Below are positions 18,530 through 27,660 of a stretch of DNA of 64,000 nt, piece by piece (position 1 is the stretch's first letter; every line of letters begins with the position of its first letter). The notes below the pieces were generated by a model. The model made no database searches. It had not been told where the DNA came from and saw only the letters and a list, made by a program, of their open reading frames with translations. Source of the DNA: DATGPD01 sp041398565. Lineage in GTDB: Bacteria > Planctomycetota > UBA1135 > UBA2386. The DNA is taken from NCBI GenBank assembly GCA_041398565.1, contig JAWKUN010000003.1, positions 62,001-126,000 on the forward strand, given 5' to 3'. The translations under genes were made by a program, and so were the position numbers.

Positions 18530-18603
18530 GTGGCCGGCCGCCCCAACTTGAACGAACATTCACGGCGTGGCCGCGGCGCCTCCTGTGACACGGACTCCTG
18601 GTT

Positions 18604-18637
18604 GTGGATGGGGCCAGGCTCCGCTGCCGAAGGCTGG
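18604..18637 (-). repeat. REP-like palindromic unit, diverged copy B
   Basis: The unit starting GTGGATGGGGCCAGGCTCC and ending GAAGGCTGG matches copy A with several substitutions, which weaken the hairpin. It lies 75 bp downstream of copy A in the same orientation. Confidence 0.65.
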
Positions 18638-18681
18638 ATGAAACGCAAGACTTCCCCGGCGTCGCACACTAGAACCACGCC

Positions 18682-19950
18682 ATGCGCCACGAGTCGGCCC
18701 TGGAGCGCACGCACCGCAACCTGCCCCCGCCGTGGGACCGCATCTTCTCGCTCGGCACCCGAGTGCTGGTGTGGGGTCTGCTGTTCGGCGTCCTCTACAT
18801 CCTGCGGCCGTTCTTCCTGCTGATCTTCCTCACCTTCGTGTTCGCCTACATCCAGGCGCACGGAGTCGACGGGCTGCAGCACCGCATCAAGAACCGGCCG
18901 ACGCGGGTGGTGCTGGTGGCGCTGGTGTTCCTGGGCTTCATCGGCGCAGTCGGCTACTTCCTGGCGCCGCAGCTGGCCGAGCAGGTGCAGGAGTTCGCGC
19001 GTGACTACCCCAAGCACGCGCGGGCGCTCAACAACACGGTGCGTGGGCTCGGCGAGACGTTGCACCTCCCCAAGAAGCAGTCCGAGCAGCTCAAGAGCTT
19101 CGAGATCGAAGACGTCCTGGCCGACCTCATCGGCTTCGGATCGGCGGAGCCGGACGCTGCCGACAGCAAGGTTGGCGACGCCAAGCCGCATCCGGGTGAC
19201 GACTCCGGCGGGTCGGCCGAGACGGCGCCGGCGCCGACACCCACCGACCGTGCGGCGAACCGCGCCGCGGTGCGCAAGACCATCGAGAAGCTGCAGGGAA
19301 TCGCCGGCAACCTGCTGGGGATCGGCTCCTCGTTCCTGCTGTCCTTGCTGTTCTCGTTCCTGATCGTGCTCGATCTGCCCAAGCTCACGCGCGCGGTGCA
19401 GAACCTGCGCCACACCAAGATCGGCTTCATCTACGAGGAGGCCGCCGAGAACATCAAGGACTTCGGCCGCGTGCTGGGCACCGCGCTCGAGGCGCAGTTG
19501 TTCATCGCCATCGCCAACACCATCTTGACCGCCACCGGCCTGTGGCTGATGGGGCTGCCGAGCCTGGTCTTCCTGTCGACGATCGTGTTCTTCTGCAGCT
19601 TCATTCCGGTGGCGGGCGTGTTCATCAGCTCGACGCCGATCTGCCTCGTGGCGCTGCAGGTGCAGCCCAATGGTGGCGTCAAGCTGATGATGGTCGCCAT
19701 CGGCCTCATCCTGCTGATCCACATGATCGAGGCGTACTTCTTGAACCCGAAGATCTTCGGCCACCACTTCCGCATGAACGCGGTGCTGGTGCTGATCGTC
19801 CTGACGGCGGGCGGCAAGCTGTTCGGAGTCTGGGGCCTCGTGCTCGGCTTGCCCGTGGTGAACTACTTCTTCGCGCACGCGATCCGCTACCGCAACGACC
19901 AGAGGGACGCCGAGCCCGGACCACCGACACCGGCGTCGGTCGCCAGCTAG
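18682..19950 (+). CDS. AI-2E/PerM-family membrane permease
   Basis: About 422 residues from ATG 18682. Hydrophobic segments fit the AI-2E transporter (PerM/TqsA-like) layout: two N-terminal helices (VLVWGLLFGVLYIL, FLLIFLTFVFAYI), a third (VVLVALVFLGFIGAVGYFL), a long polar loop, then the cluster LLSLLFSFLIVLDLPKL, LFIAIANTILTATGLWLMGLP, LVFLSTIVFFCSFIPVAGVF and the C-terminal helices ending LVLGLPVVNYFFAHAI. An Asp/Ala/Pro-rich insert at about residues 155-195 is longer than usual. Family members export small molecules or ions; the substrate cannot be read from sequence. The gene is flanked by inverted copies of one REP-like repeat. Confidence 0.9.
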   Translation: MRHESALERTHRNLPPPWDRIFSLGTRVLVWGLLFGVLYILRPFFLLIFLTFVFAYIQAHGVDGLQHRIKNRPTRVVLVALVFLGFIGAVGYFLAPQLAEQVQEFARDYPKHARALNNTVRGLGETLHLPKKQSEQLKSFEIEDVLADLIGFGSAEPDAADSKVGDAKPHPGDDSGGSAETAPAPTPTDRAANRAAVRKTIEKLQGIAGNLLGIGSSFLLSLLFSFLIVLDLPKLTRAVQNLRHTKIGFIYEEAAENIKDFGRVLGTALEAQLFIAIANTILTATGLWLMGLPSLVFLSTIVFFCSFIPVAGVFISSTPICLVALQVQPNGGVKLMMVAIGLILLIHMIEAYFLNPKIFGHHFRMNAVLVLIVLTAGGKLFGVWGLVLGLPVVNYFFAHAIRYRNDQRDAEPGPPTPASVAS

Positions 19951-19993
19951 CCGAAGCCCAGGAGCCGGGGCCCCACCGGCCGCGCCGCCTCCC

Positions 19994-20180
19994 CGCGATG
20001 GCTGCGACCTCCGCCGTCCGCCCAGCCAGCGTTCAGCGGTGGAGCTCCGGCTCCATCCGCTGCAATGCTGGCCGCGATGGCTGCGACCTCCGCCGTCCGC
20101 CCAGCCGGCGTTCAGCGGTGGAGCTCCGGCTCCATCCGCTGCAATGCTGGCCGCGATGGCGGCGACGTCCGTCGTCCGCC
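19994..20180 (+). repeat. 79-bp tandem repeat, 2.4 copies
   Basis: Units begin CGCGATGGCTGCGACC at 19994 and 20073, and a partial third begins at 20152, exactly 79 bp apart and nearly identical. Each full unit holds the palindrome GCGGTGGAGC / GCTCCATCCGC, the reverse complement of the copies upstream of the permease. The array ends 67 bp before the first giant lipoprotein gene. Confidence 0.9.
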
Positions 20181-20246
20181 ATCGCGAAGTTACGGGTCGG
20201 GGCAGCGCGGCTAGACAGCCGAGGGAGGCCCCTCGTCCCCGTCCCC

Positions 20247-23200
20247 ATGCGCCGACTCTCGCTCGTCCCGCTCCCTTCCGCCGTCGCCGTCGTTCTCGCC
20301 GCGTGCAGCCGTGTGGGCCCGACGCCGGCGCCCCCCGTCCGCGCCGATGCCCTGCGCGTGGTCGCGCACCTCCCGGCCGAGGGAGCGCGCGTGCACCTGA
20401 ACGAGCCCCTGGCCATCGCCTTCAGCGACGACGTCGATCTGGCGACGGTCACGCCGTCGTCGGTCCGCTTCACCCGCACCGACGAGGACGGTGGCCTCCA
20501 CGACGAGGCGCCTGGCGGCACCTTCCGCGTGCGCGCGCCGACGCCTTCCATCGGTGGCCGGGCGGTGCTCGAGTTCGAGCCGGCCCTGCCCGTGGCCGGC
20601 GGCAGCGACGGCAGCTTGCACCATCTCGGGCTCCGCCCCGGGCAGGCCTACACCCTGACCGTCCCCGGTCTCGCCGGGGGCGAGGCGAGCTTGCTACTCG
20701 GGGCGAGCGGCTCGGCCCTGGCAACCACGTTCACGCTGCACTTCAGCACCGTGTCGGGCGACCGGGCCAGCGACCTGTTCCGCGACCCGGCGCCAGGCGG
20801 GCCGCGTGTCGTCGGGGTTTCGGCCACGCGCGCCGCCGACGGCACGGTGGCGACCGGCGCGCTCGGCGAGGCGGTCGAGGTTCGCATCCGCTTCGACCAG
20901 GCGCTGTCCCCGGCGGCGACCAACCTGCCGGGCTGGCGGGTGGGCGACTTCGCGCACGTCGACCGGCGCAGTGTCGAACCCGAGCGCAAGGGGCGCGTGT
21001 TCCTCGAGTACGACGACCCGGAGTTCGGCCCCTCGCTGTGGCTTCCGGCGACCGTGCAGGTCGAGGACAACGACGCCGCGGGCTGCACCCTCGTGCTGGT
21101 GCCGGTCGGGCTCTTGCCCAACCGTGCCAGCGTGCGCGTCGTCGTCGAGCCCACGCTCACCGACATCGCTGGCGAGTCGAACGTCGGCGAGCCCGACTAC
21201 GACCGTGTGGTCGCACGCCTGCAGACCGAGACCGCCGAAGCCCCGCGCTTCGACGCGCTGGTCGCCGACTTCGCCGACCCGGACCACGTCGACTTCGACG
21301 CCGTGTTCCTCGAGCCGATGGCCGAGGTGGGCGAGGGATGCGTGCGCGCCGCAGCGGTCTTCCCGGGCAGCGACGTCGACCGCGACTACGCGCCGCGCGC
21401 GTTCGACGTGCTGTTGAACACCGACTTCACCCAGATCACGCCGGTGAGCGGGGCGTCGTTCGACGTGCTGGGTGGGGTGTTCGAATTCCGCAACGTCACC
21501 ATTCCGGCGGGCGTGCACGTGCGTGCTTCGGGCTCCAAGCCGATGGTGTGGCGCGTCACCGGCGACTTCGTGGTCGAGGGTGAGCTGACGGTGAGCGGCG
21601 GGGATGGCCAGCCGGCGCAGGACGCCTACAACCGCGGATTGTCGCCAGGCGGCGTCGCCGGTTGCGCCGGGGGCCGGGGCGGACACGGTAGCCCCTCGTA
21701 CTTCGAGTCCGACCGCGAGGGCGAGGCGGGTTTCGGCGCCTTCCAGGTGCCGGGCGGCGGCGGTGCCGGCGGCGCCAACCGCTGCATTCGGAACGACTGC
21801 GCGCGCAGCGGGGGCGGTGGGGGTGGGAGCTTCGCCACCGCCGGCGACCCGCACCACGTGCTCGCCTGGCTCGGCGACCGGCGCTTGCCGCGCGTCGCGG
21901 GCGGCCGCGGTGCTCCCCTGTGCGCGAGCACGATGGGCGAGGATGCGCAGGCCGCGGCCGGCCCCGTGGCGTTCCTCGACGCGCGGCCGGACGACGACTT
22001 CTGGGGCTCGGCGGTCGACCTGCGTCGGGGCCTGCGCATCGCCGGTGAGCTGCTCTCGCCGCGCGGCGGCAGTGGTGGGGGCGGCGGTGGCGACTACGGG
22101 GCGTGCCCGCCGAACCAGTTCTACGTCGCGGACCGGCGCGGCGGCGGCGGTGGCGGCGGCGGCGGTGCCTTGATCGTGCAGGCGCTCGGCCGTGTCGTGA
22201 TCCGGGCCGGCGGGGTGATCCGGGCCAACGGCGGCCACGGCGGCGGCGGCGCGACCGGCGGCGGCAACGCCTACGCCGGTGGCGGTGGCGGCGGCGCCGG
22301 GGGCATGGTGGTGTTGATGTCCGCGAGCGGCATCCACATCGCCGCGCACGGGGCACCCTATGCCGAGGCGAACCTCGAGTCGAACGCGGACGGGGCGTGC
22401 TCGTTCGCGGTCGAGGCCGACGGCGGTGTCGGTCTCAGCTCCGGATGGGCTGGCGGCCGGATCGCCGACAAGTACCCGAGCCGCGGTGGCGCCGCCTCTG
22501 CGTCGCAGTGGGACCTGAGCGCGGCCGGTGGCTTCGGCGGCTCGGGGCTCGTGCAGCTCATGGTGCCCGCGGGCGACAACGCACCCATCGCCGCCGGCGG
22601 CGACGGCACCGACACGCGTCTCGACGACCGCGTCTTCTTCTACGAGGACGACGCGCACCTGGCGCGCGGCCTGGCGGCGGACGAAGACGGCGGCGCGCAG
22701 CGCTACGCGCTGTCGGGTGGGCGGAAGATCCGCTACCTCGGTTGGCGCGGCCTCGTCGACGCGGACGGGGTGGGGCGCAACGACCGTGGCGAGGCGGTGG
22801 CGCTGCCGCACGATGGGCATGGCGAGGGCGACATCCGGCCGGCGCCGATCCTCCTGCCGGTGCCGTACGGGCCTGTCTCGCGCCTGCGCTCGCGCTGGAT
22901 CGACACCGGGTCCACGGCACGACGCGGCGACGCCGGGGGAAGCGACCCGGGGCCGCGCGCGATGGCGCCGCAGCGCGACCCGCGTGACCCCGAGGATCCG
23001 TTCACCAACCTCATGCCTGGGCCCACGTGGATGTTCGCCGGCACGTTCGACGCATCCGAGCAACCCACCGGCTACGTGCGCTACCGGCAGGCGGCCTCGG
23101 GCGTCGAACGCCAGGTCGACGCGGTGCTGGCGTCGGCGCTGCCGGTGGCCACCCTCGCGACCACGATTTGGCGCGGCCGTCCGGCCTACCGGGTCGAGCT

Positions 23201-23762
23201 GCGTCAACCGCTGCCGGCGCCGGCGCCGAACCGCTACGTCGGCTACCTGGCGGAGCTGCAGGCGGGGCTGGGCGAGCCACTTGGCGCCTACCGCATCGTC
23301 GAGCACCAGGCCGACGTGATGGTCCTCGCCGCGGACGACGTGCTCCCCGACCGCCCCGTGGCGCGCGTGCAGGTGCGCGCCGACTTCCTGATCTTCGACG
23401 GGGACCCCTTCGGCGGATGGCATCGCGAAGGCGACCGCCACGTTCCCAACGCCAACCTGCGGGTGGGCTTCGCCTTCCACGTGGACCCGGCGCGGCCGGA
23501 CTGGCGAGGCGGGGAGGACGTTCGCCGGCTGCCTTCGGAGCCCGATCGTTTCCTGCTCGGGCTCGACCGCGGACGCCCGGACCTGGTGCGCGCGGTGCGT
23601 GCTCTGGGGAAGGCGGCGGCCGCGACCGAGGGCGCCACGGCGGTGCAGTACGATCTGCTGTTCAACATCGCGTTCCGCGAGGCCGCGCCGCACGTCGGCA
23701 GGGCATCGGCGGCGGCGGGGCGTCCGAGGCTGAGGCGACTGGTCCTACCGGGGCAGTTCTAG
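20247..23762 (+). CDS. Giant lipoprotein with SbsA-type Ig-like domains and glycine-rich segments, first paralogue
   Basis: About 1171 residues from ATG 20247, chosen because a lipoprotein signal follows (lipobox VVLAAC, acylated Cys near residue 18). The first third has two or three SbsA/Big_5 Ig-like repeats (LPAEGARVHLNEPLAIAFSD; AVEVRIRFDQALSP). The middle begins with KPMVWRVTGDFVVEGELTVS, then several glycine clusters separated by ordered blocks such as GDPHHVLAWLGD and GAGGMVVLMSASGIHIAAHG. Their periodic Gly/Ile/Val pattern suggests a beta-solenoid-like rod. The C-terminal ~300 residues are non-repetitive and end like the next protein (AVQYDLLFNIAFREAA). Probably an outer-envelope structural protein or adhesin. 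No enzyme motif was found. Confidence 0.8.
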   Translation: MRRLSLVPLPSAVAVVLAACSRVGPTPAPPVRADALRVVAHLPAEGARVHLNEPLAIAFSDDVDLATVTPSSVRFTRTDEDGGLHDEAPGGTFRVRAPTPSIGGRAVLEFEPALPVAGGSDGSLHHLGLRPGQAYTLTVPGLAGGEASLLLGASGSALATTFTLHFSTVSGDRASDLFRDPAPGGPRVVGVSATRAADGTVATGALGEAVEVRIRFDQALSPAATNLPGWRVGDFAHVDRRSVEPERKGRVFLEYDDPEFGPSLWLPATVQVEDNDAAGCTLVLVPVGLLPNRASVRVVVEPTLTDIAGESNVGEPDYDRVVARLQTETAEAPRFDALVADFADPDHVDFDAVFLEPMAEVGEGCVRAAAVFPGSDVDRDYAPRAFDVLLNTDFTQITPVSGASFDVLGGVFEFRNVTIPAGVHVRASGSKPMVWRVTGDFVVEGELTVSGGDGQPAQDAYNRGLSPGGVAGCAGGRGGHGSPSYFESDREGEAGFGAFQVPGGGGAGGANRCIRNDCARSGGGGGGSFATAGDPHHVLAWLGDRRLPRVAGGRGAPLCASTMGEDAQAAAGPVAFLDARPDDDFWGSAVDLRRGLRIAGELLSPRGGSGGGGGGDYGACPPNQFYVADRRGGGGGGGGGALIVQALGRVVIRAGGVIRANGGHGGGGATGGGNAYAGGGGGGAGGMVVLMSASGIHIAAHGAPYAEANLESNADGACSFAVEADGGVGLSSGWAGGRIADKYPSRGGAASASQWDLSAAGGFGGSGLVQLMVPAGDNAPIAAGGDGTDTRLDDRVFFYEDDAHLARGLAADEDGGAQRYALSGGRKIRYLGWRGLVDADGVGRNDRGEAVALPHDGHGEGDIRPAPILLPVPYGPVSRLRSRWIDTGSTARRGDAGGSDPGPRAMAPQRDPRDPEDPFTNLMPGPTWMFAGTFDASEQPTGYVRYRQAASGVERQVDAVLASALPVATLATTIWRGRPAYRVELRQPLPAPAPNRYVGYLAELQAGLGEPLGAYRIVEHQADVMVLAADDVLPDRPVARVQVRADFLIFDGDPFGGWHREGDRHVPNANLRVGFAFHVDPARPDWRGGEDVRRLPSEPDRFLLGLDRGRPDLVRAVRALGKAAAATEGATAVQYDLLFNIAFREAAPHVGRASAAAGRPRLRRLVLPGQF

Positions 23763-23880
23763 GGGCCGGCGCGCTCGTGGCGGGCGCCTCCCAGGCGGTG
23801 ACTCCTGGTCGGGCCCGTCCAGTTCGAGTCAGGCTCGGGCCGAGGAGTGGCTCGCGGTCGGCCGGGCGAAAATCCATGGC

Positions 23881-23911
23881 TTGTTCTGCCGATGCAGGTC
23901 CGTGCTAGACT
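23881..23911 (+). promoter_or_regulatory. Candidate extended -10 promoter of the second giant lipoprotein
   Basis: TGCTAGACT (TAGACT at 23906-23911 with an upstream TGC) follows TTGTTC at 23881-23886; the 19-bp spacer is long. It lies 85 bp before ATG 23997. Plausible but unproven. Confidence 0.35.
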
Positions 23912-23996
23912 TCCAGGCCTTTCCCGGTCGCGTTCGGTCGCCCGGGGTCCGTGCTTTCGTCCCCAGCCAACACCCTGTTGCGGGCACTGCAAGCTC

Positions 23997-26900
23997 ATGA
24001 GAATTGCGACGTTACGGAAGACCCTCCCGCTTCTTGGCCTGACGGTCGTGGCTGCCTGCTCGAGCGGCGGGGGCACCACCGCCACCCTTCCGGGCACCGG
24101 CGGCGACTTCTTCGTGTTCGCGACGGATCCGCAGCCCGAAGCGCAGATCTTTCTGAACGACTCGGTGTCCATCGTCTTCACCAAGGACGTGGACGTCGCG
24201 ACCGCGAACTTCAACTCGGTCGCCTTCTCGGTCTTCGACCTGAACGGCAACGGGCTGCAGGAGCAGCCCCGCGGCACCTTCGAGGTGCTGTCGACGACGG
24301 GCCCCGACGCGAACCTGCGTGTCCTGCGCTTCAACCCGACCTTCCCCGACAACGACGACTACAGCAACGGCGGCTTCAAGCCGGGGCGCCGCTACCTGAT
24401 GCAACTCGCCCAAGGCGATGCGCGGCAGGGGGCGACCTTGCGCGACACGTCGGGCAAGGGTCTGCGCGAGCCGTTCACGTTGTCGTTCCAGACGGTGGAC
24501 GGCGACACGCCTTCGCAGCTCTTCCGCGACATCGAGGTGGACGGGCCGCAGGTGGTCAGCGCCGAAGTGACGCCGTCGGAGAACGGCGTCGCCCTGCTCG
24601 GCAAGCGCCACGAGCGTCCGTGCGAGGTTCGCGTGCAGTTCAACCAGCCGGTCAATCCGGCCTCGACCAACATCCCGACGCAGCTCGACCCCAACCCTGC
24701 GCTCATCAACCCGCGCCAGGTCACGGCCGCGCAGAAGGGGCGTGTGTTCCTCGAGTACGACGACGTCGAGTACGGCCAGAACGCGTGGATCCCGGCGACC
24801 GTCGATCTCGAAGCCAACAGCAACGGCGGCAGCACGCTGGTTCTCACCCCGGCGGGCGTACTGCCGAACAACGCGACCGTGCGTCTGATCGTCGAGTCGA
24901 CGCTGGAGGACCTGTCCGGTGAGTCGAACCGCAACAACGCCGACCATCGTCGCGTCGCGTTCAGCTTCCAGACGGAGGCTGCCCGCGGGCCGCAGTTCGA
25001 CGCGATCGTCGAGACCTTCGAGGATCACGACCTGATCGACCTCGAGCCGACGTTCCTCGAGCCGCTGGCGGAGGTCGGCGTCGGCTACGTGCGCGCCGGC
25101 TTCGAGTTCGAGGGCGTCGAAACGCAGTTCGACTACCGACCGGCGGTGAGCGAGGTCCTGCTCAACACGGACTTCACGCAGATCACCCCCGACAACGGCG
25201 CGCCCTTCAACGTGTCGGGCGGCGTGTTCCAGTTCCGCAACGTCACCATTCCTGTCGGCGTCAAGGTGCGCGGCACGGGCAGCAAGCCCATGGTGTGGCT
25301 GGTCACGGGCGACTTCGTCGTCGAGGGCGAGATCTCCGTCGAGGGCGGCAACGGGGCGCGCGTCGACACGCTCAACTCCGCCAACTTCCCCACCGCGGGC
25401 GGCATCTCCTCGTGCGGCGGTGGCAACGGCGGTCGCGGCAGTCCGTCGACGAACGACACGAGTAACCAGGGCGAGACCGGCTTCGGAGCCTTCCAGGTGG
25501 CCGGTCTGGGCGGGCCAGGCGGTCGTCACTCGTGCACCGTCTCGGCGTGCACGCGCGGTGGTGGCGGTGGTGGCGGCAGCTTCTCCACCAAGGGCGACCC
25601 GCACTACATCCTGAACTGGCTGGTGAACCCGCCGGCGATGCCGCAGACCGGGTTCGGCCAGGGCGGCCGGATGTGCGGCGGCATCCCGCCGAGCGGCCCG
25701 CAGGTCGACGCGGGTCCGCTGGCCTTCCTCGACTTGCGTCGTGACAACGACTTCTGGGGGTCGGGTATCCGTCTGGCGGCGCCCCGCCAGCGCGTCACCG
25801 GCGAACTCCTGGCGCCGCGCGGCGGCACCGGCGGCGGCGGCGGCGGCGACTCGGGCTCCCGGTGTTCTCCCAACCCCGGCTTCATCACCGACACCAAGGG
25901 TGGTGGCGGCGGCGCCGGCGGCGGCATTCTCATCATCAAGGCGCTCGGCCGCATCGTCGTGAAGTCGACGGGCTTGGTCAACGCCAACGGTGGCTACGGC
26001 GGCGGCGGCGAGCAGGCCGGCACCAACGGCGCGGCCGGTGGTGGCGGCGGTGGCTCGGGCGGCATGATCGTGTTGATGTCGGGGAGCGGCATCCACATCG
26101 TGGCGCACGGCTCTGCCTACGCCGACGCGGTGATCAGCAGCAACACCAACCGGGCCTACGACTTCTGCATCCAGGCCGACGGTGGCACCGGCACCCGCGG
26201 ACCGTTCCAGGGCAACCAGGTGAGTGGCAAGTACCCGGCCAAGGGTGGTCCGACCTCGCGTACGACGTGGGACGCCAACCCCATCGGTGGCTTCGGCGGC
26301 CTCGGCCTCATCCAACTCATGGCGCCTCCAGGCGACAACTTGCCCGCCGGCCCGCTCGGGGGCGACGGCACCAACACGCGCCTCGACGACAGCGTCTTCT
26401 TCTACGCCGACGACGACAAGCTGGCCGAGGGTCTGGAGCCCGGCACCAACCCGCACCGCGAGAACGGGCCGGCCATCACCGGCGGCAACAAGCAGCGTCT
26501 GCTGGGTTGGCGCGGCTTCGCGCCCAATGAGAACTACATCGGCATCGACGACGAGGGCAACGAGGTGGTCTTGCTACCCAACGTGCACGCCGAGGGCGAC
26601 ATGCGCCCGTCGCCGGTGTTGCTGCCGGCGCCGTTCGGCGCGGTGTCTCGTGCGCGGTCGCGCTGGATCGACACCGGCGCCTCGGTGCGTCGCGTCGACA
26701 CTGCCGGCAACGACCCCGGCGCGCGCACGATGGTCGAGCGCATCGACACCTCGGATCCGACCAACCCCTTCACCAGCCTGAAGGCCGGTCCCACGTATCT
26801 CTTCGCCGGGACCTTCGCCGGCGCCTCCGACACCCGTCCGGGCTACGTCGCCTACGACCAGTCGCCGACCGGGGTCGTGCGCTCGATTCCCGAGGTCCTG

Positions 26901-27557
26901 CCGGCGCCGGTGGCCATCGCCTCCGTCGCCGACGGTGCTTCGTGGCGTGGCGTGCCCGCCTATCTGATCACTCTGCGGGACTCGTCGGCCGTGCTGGGTC
27001 AGATCCCGGGTCGCTACACCGGCTACCGAGCTCGGATGGCGAACGCGCTCGGGACCGTCCTGGGCTCGTACCGAATCCTCGGTCACGACGACAAGCAGAT
27101 CTACCTCAGCACCGACGCTGGCTTCCTTCCGGAGGAGCCGGCTGCCTCGGTGCAGGTGGTTGCCGATCTCATCGACTTCCGCACCACCGAGGGCGAGGGC
27201 TTCGGCGAGACGTTCATCGAGAACGGAAACAACGTGCCGAACGCCAACGCGCGCATCGGCTTCGCCTTCCACGTCAACCCGAAGGCGGCGGTCGCCGGGA
27301 ACGACCCCAACCGCATCCCGGAGGACTCGAACGAATTCCTGCACGAGCTCGATCTGCAGCGACCTGACGTCATGCGCCGGGTGCGTGAGCTCGGCAAGCA
27401 GATGAGCCCGATGGGAGGCGCGGTGGCGGTGCAGTACGACATCCTGTTCAACGCCTCGTTCACCGAGGCCGCCGGCAACGTCGACGCCAACCGTAGCCTT
27501 TCCCCCGCGGCGGCGCGCCCCGAGATCCGCCAGCTGGTCATCCCCTACCAGTTCTGA
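23997..27557 (+). CDS. Giant lipoprotein with SbsA-type Ig-like domains and glycine-rich segments, second paralogue
   Basis: About 1186 residues from ATG 23997; lipobox VVAAC after a basic and hydrophobic start. It is a tandem duplicate of the preceding gene. Shared blocks in the same order are an Ig-like region (DPQPEAQIFLNDSVSIVFTK), LLNTDFTQITPDNGAPF, FRNVTIP, KPMVWLVTGDFVVEGEISVE, three glycine clusters (including CTRGGGGGGGSFSTKGDPHY), GGMIVLMSGSGIHIVAHG, a DTGASVRRVDTAGNDPGAR segment and the end GAVAVQYDILFNASFTEAA. The conserved Cys pairs in the glycine-rich part (for example SSCGGG and HSCTVSACTR) could form disulphides, which fits export. Function unknown, probably an envelope structural protein or adhesin. 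A candidate promoter lies at 23881-23911. Confidence 0.82.
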   Translation: MRIATLRKTLPLLGLTVVAACSSGGGTTATLPGTGGDFFVFATDPQPEAQIFLNDSVSIVFTKDVDVATANFNSVAFSVFDLNGNGLQEQPRGTFEVLSTTGPDANLRVLRFNPTFPDNDDYSNGGFKPGRRYLMQLAQGDARQGATLRDTSGKGLREPFTLSFQTVDGDTPSQLFRDIEVDGPQVVSAEVTPSENGVALLGKRHERPCEVRVQFNQPVNPASTNIPTQLDPNPALINPRQVTAAQKGRVFLEYDDVEYGQNAWIPATVDLEANSNGGSTLVLTPAGVLPNNATVRLIVESTLEDLSGESNRNNADHRRVAFSFQTEAARGPQFDAIVETFEDHDLIDLEPTFLEPLAEVGVGYVRAGFEFEGVETQFDYRPAVSEVLLNTDFTQITPDNGAPFNVSGGVFQFRNVTIPVGVKVRGTGSKPMVWLVTGDFVVEGEISVEGGNGARVDTLNSANFPTAGGISSCGGGNGGRGSPSTNDTSNQGETGFGAFQVAGLGGPGGRHSCTVSACTRGGGGGGGSFSTKGDPHYILNWLVNPPAMPQTGFGQGGRMCGGIPPSGPQVDAGPLAFLDLRRDNDFWGSGIRLAAPRQRVTGELLAPRGGTGGGGGGDSGSRCSPNPGFITDTKGGGGGAGGGILIIKALGRIVVKSTGLVNANGGYGGGGEQAGTNGAAGGGGGGSGGMIVLMSGSGIHIVAHGSAYADAVISSNTNRAYDFCIQADGGTGTRGPFQGNQVSGKYPAKGGPTSRTTWDANPIGGFGGLGLIQLMAPPGDNLPAGPLGGDGTNTRLDDSVFFYADDDKLAEGLEPGTNPHRENGPAITGGNKQRLLGWRGFAPNENYIGIDDEGNEVVLLPNVHAEGDMRPSPVLLPAPFGAVSRARSRWIDTGASVRRVDTAGNDPGARTMVERIDTSDPTNPFTSLKAGPTYLFAGTFAGASDTRPGYVAYDQSPTGVVRSIPEVLPAPVAIASVADGASWRGVPAYLITLRDSSAVLGQIPGRYTGYRARMANALGTVLGSYRILGHDDKQIYLSTDAGFLPEEPAASVQVVADLIDFRTTEGEGFGETFIENGNNVPNANARIGFAFHVNPKAAVAGNDPNRIPEDSNEFLHELDLQRPDVMRRVRELGKQMSPMGGAVAVQYDILFNASFTEAAGNVDANRSLSPAAARPEIRQLVIPYQF

Positions 27558-27660
27558 CCTCCGGCTCGCGCTGGGCGTGCGAGCCGCCGGCGTGGTGGCT
27601 GGATTCCGGCGGCTCCGGGCCTGGCCGCGGACAACCACCACCATCGCTTCCGGCCCGCCG

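Larger units (their letters stand above)
18362..18681. other. Divergent intergenic region with two palindromic repeats
   Basis: 320 bp between the phosphodiesterase and permease starts. It holds two REP-like units (18496-18529 and 18604-18637, listed separately). A TAGAAC hexamer at 18670-18675 ends 6 nt before the permease ATG and could be a -10 element for a leaderless transcript. Nothing else recognisable. Confidence 0.65.

Noticed and set aside
19994..20180. 79-bp repeats considered as a CRISPR array
   Set aside because: Repeat units abut with no unique spacers, and no cas genes are present.
20694..23693. 999-residue minus-strand open frame
   Set aside because: Antisense of the first giant lipoprotein, without any recognisable fold.
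24012..26456. 814-residue minus-strand open frame
   Set aside because: Antisense of the second giant lipoprotein.
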